DNA of 5,477 bases from Pseudomonadota bacterium (GTDB taxonomy: Bacteria > Pseudomonadota > Alphaproteobacteria > Acetobacterales > Acetobacteraceae), in assembly GCA_021808205.1 (NCBI GenBank), contig JAKBCD010000168.1:1-5477 (forward strand), in the 5' to 3' direction. Shown piece by piece: positions 4,990-5,477 of the stretch; the first letter of the stretch is position 1; the number at the start of each line of letters is the position of its first letter. A program made the translations under genes and the position numbers. The notes beneath the pieces were generated by a model, which was not told where the DNA came from, ran no database searches, and saw only the letters and a program-made list of their open reading frames with translations.

Positions 4990-5027
4990 ATTCTATCGCC
5001 GTTAAGCAGGGCTGACGGCGGTAGAAT
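4990..5027. repeat. 13-bp hairpin with an overlapping 10-bp direct repeat
   Basis: ATTCTATCGCCGT (4990-5002) pairs with ACGGCGGTAGAAT (5015-5027) with one G-T wobble and a 12-base loop. A direct repeat, CAGGGC-Y-GAC, occurs at 5007-5016 in the loop and at 5028-5037 just outside, 21 bases apart. No T run follows on either strand. Read leftward, the hairpin starts 13 bases after the stop of the doubtful ORF 5274-5041 and could protect or end its transcript. Confidence 0.5.
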
Positions 5028-5040
5028 CAGGGCCGACCTG

Positions 5041-5274
5041 TCACCGCTCACCTGTATCATCGTTTTGATTGAGTAAAGTCTGGCACAATGAGTGGTCATG
5101 CCATGAACCGAGACGGGCCGATCCCTTCCTAGGCGCATGGTCCACCACCAGCGCGAAACTAGCCCGGCCCAGCTTGGGCGAGTGGGAGAGGGGGCATTCT
5201 TGGCCCAAGGTCATGGCAAAATGCACAATCCCGTCTGGCATCGTCAGGCGAAAAGAATTTCCCAGGGCTCTCAT
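5041..5274 (-). CDS. doubtful small hypothetical protein, 77 aa
   Basis: A leftward frame beginning MRALGNSFRLTMPDGIVHFA (1-20), then a hydrophobic, varied middle (LGQECPLSHSPKLGRASFALVVDHA) and a polar end (LLNQNDDTGER). The composition is protein-like and codon choice is plausible for this genome, but I recognise no family. There is no Shine-Dalgarno before the ATG at 5274. A 12-codon frame starting at ATG 5306 (MAASQPVGMTA) has AGGAG at 5315-5311 and its TGA overlaps this ATG in ATGA, so coupled translation from a leader peptide is possible. The same frame stays open upstream to 5448 through the palindromic element, where the translation looks like a shadow. A hairpin lies just past the stop. 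I regard it as slightly more likely than not to be non-coding. Confidence 0.35.
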   Translation of the reverse strand: MRALGNSFRLTMPDGIVHFAMTLGQECPLSHSPKLGRASFALVVDHAPRKGSARLGSWHDHSLCQTLLNQNDDTGER

Positions 5275-5383
5275 GCCGTCATACCCACAGGTTGTGAGGC
5301 CGCCATTCCACTCCTGGCCGGTGCGGGACCGCGCCACCCGGTCTCTCGAGGGGGGATCTGACCGAAAGCCGATCGCCTTCCTG

Positions 5384-5477
5384 CAATGGCGGGGCCCGGC
5401 TTTTTTCCCCGACAGCTGCGCTGTCTCCTCGCGGACGCTGCGCTCCAAAAAAGCCGGGCCCCGCCATCCTTCGCTGC
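5384..5477. repeat. large palindromic element (copy B), running to the window edge
   Basis: Perfect 21-bp arms lie at 5386-5406 and 5447-5467: left ATGGCGGGGCCCGGC followed by six T, mirrored on the right by six A and the complement. The 40-base loop holds a second hairpin, GACAGC (5411-5416) / GCTGTC (5420-5425), and two copies of GCTGCGCT (5415-5422 and 5437-5444). The left flank GCAATGGCGG and right flank CCGCCATCCT-T-CGCT match the ends of the element at 3544-3670 while the arm interiors and loops differ. The element may continue past the window. The chance of 21-bp perfect arms arising at random is negligible. Confidence 0.75.

Noticed and set aside
4442..5015. Peptide coding in the tandem repeat region
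   Set aside because: Several frames cross the repeats, but the 70-base period shifts frame between copies, copy 2 brings stops in the frames matching copy 1, and substitutions do not favour silent sites.
5137..5361. Rightward 74-codon frame in the right intergenic region
   Set aside because: No ribosome binding site and no recognisable sequence; the opposite-strand frame has the more protein-like composition.

Overview
The window looks like an accessory (plasmid or integrated-element) stretch of a GC-rich alphaproteobacterium, most likely a sphingomonad. This rests on remembered resemblance of several proteins, above all the Toprim/primase-like protein and the DUF2493 (SLOG-type) protein, to families that recur together on sphingomonad mobile DNA. 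No search was run. No tRNA, rRNA, CRISPR array, transposase or complete insertion sequence was seen.

Layout, left to right. A GC hairpin (33-59) sits just ahead of the ribosome binding site of a conserved hypothetical gene (78-608, +), which ends in a strong intrinsic terminator (645-675). Three genes then run leftward: vapB (1718-1476), vapC (1479-1054) and a small conserved hypothetical gene (1021-776). vapB and vapC overlap by four bases, and vapC starts with TTG. A dyad, TGACCA-N6-TGGTCA, next to a -10-like box in front of vapB is a good candidate for the site of autoregulation.

Between vapB and the next rightward gene lie three tandem 16-bp repeats (1906-1953) and an irregular leader hairpin (1993-2028). 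The rightward gene (2085-3359) encodes a 424-residue Toprim-domain protein of the primase-like type. About 440 gene-free bases follow, carrying a run of hairpins (3401-3659) that ends in a large palindromic element. Then comes the gene for a DUF2493 protein (3800-4738).

The last 740 bases hold no confident gene. They contain two tandem copies of a 62-bp element at an exact 70-bp period whose ten differences are all transitions and include a compensatory base-pair change; a 13-bp hairpin; a doubtful leftward ORF; and at the right edge a second large palindromic element with 21-bp perfect arms. Its outer ends match those of the palindrome at 3544-3670, so related palindromes bracket the DUF2493 gene and the tandem hairpins.

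Functionally, VapBC is a stabilisation/stress module, and the Toprim and DUF2493 proteins are probably DNA or nucleotide-handling functions of the mobile element. The least explained material is the intergenic DNA: structured elements follow nearly every gene, and the 70-bp tandem pair has the substitution pattern of a selected RNA fold.
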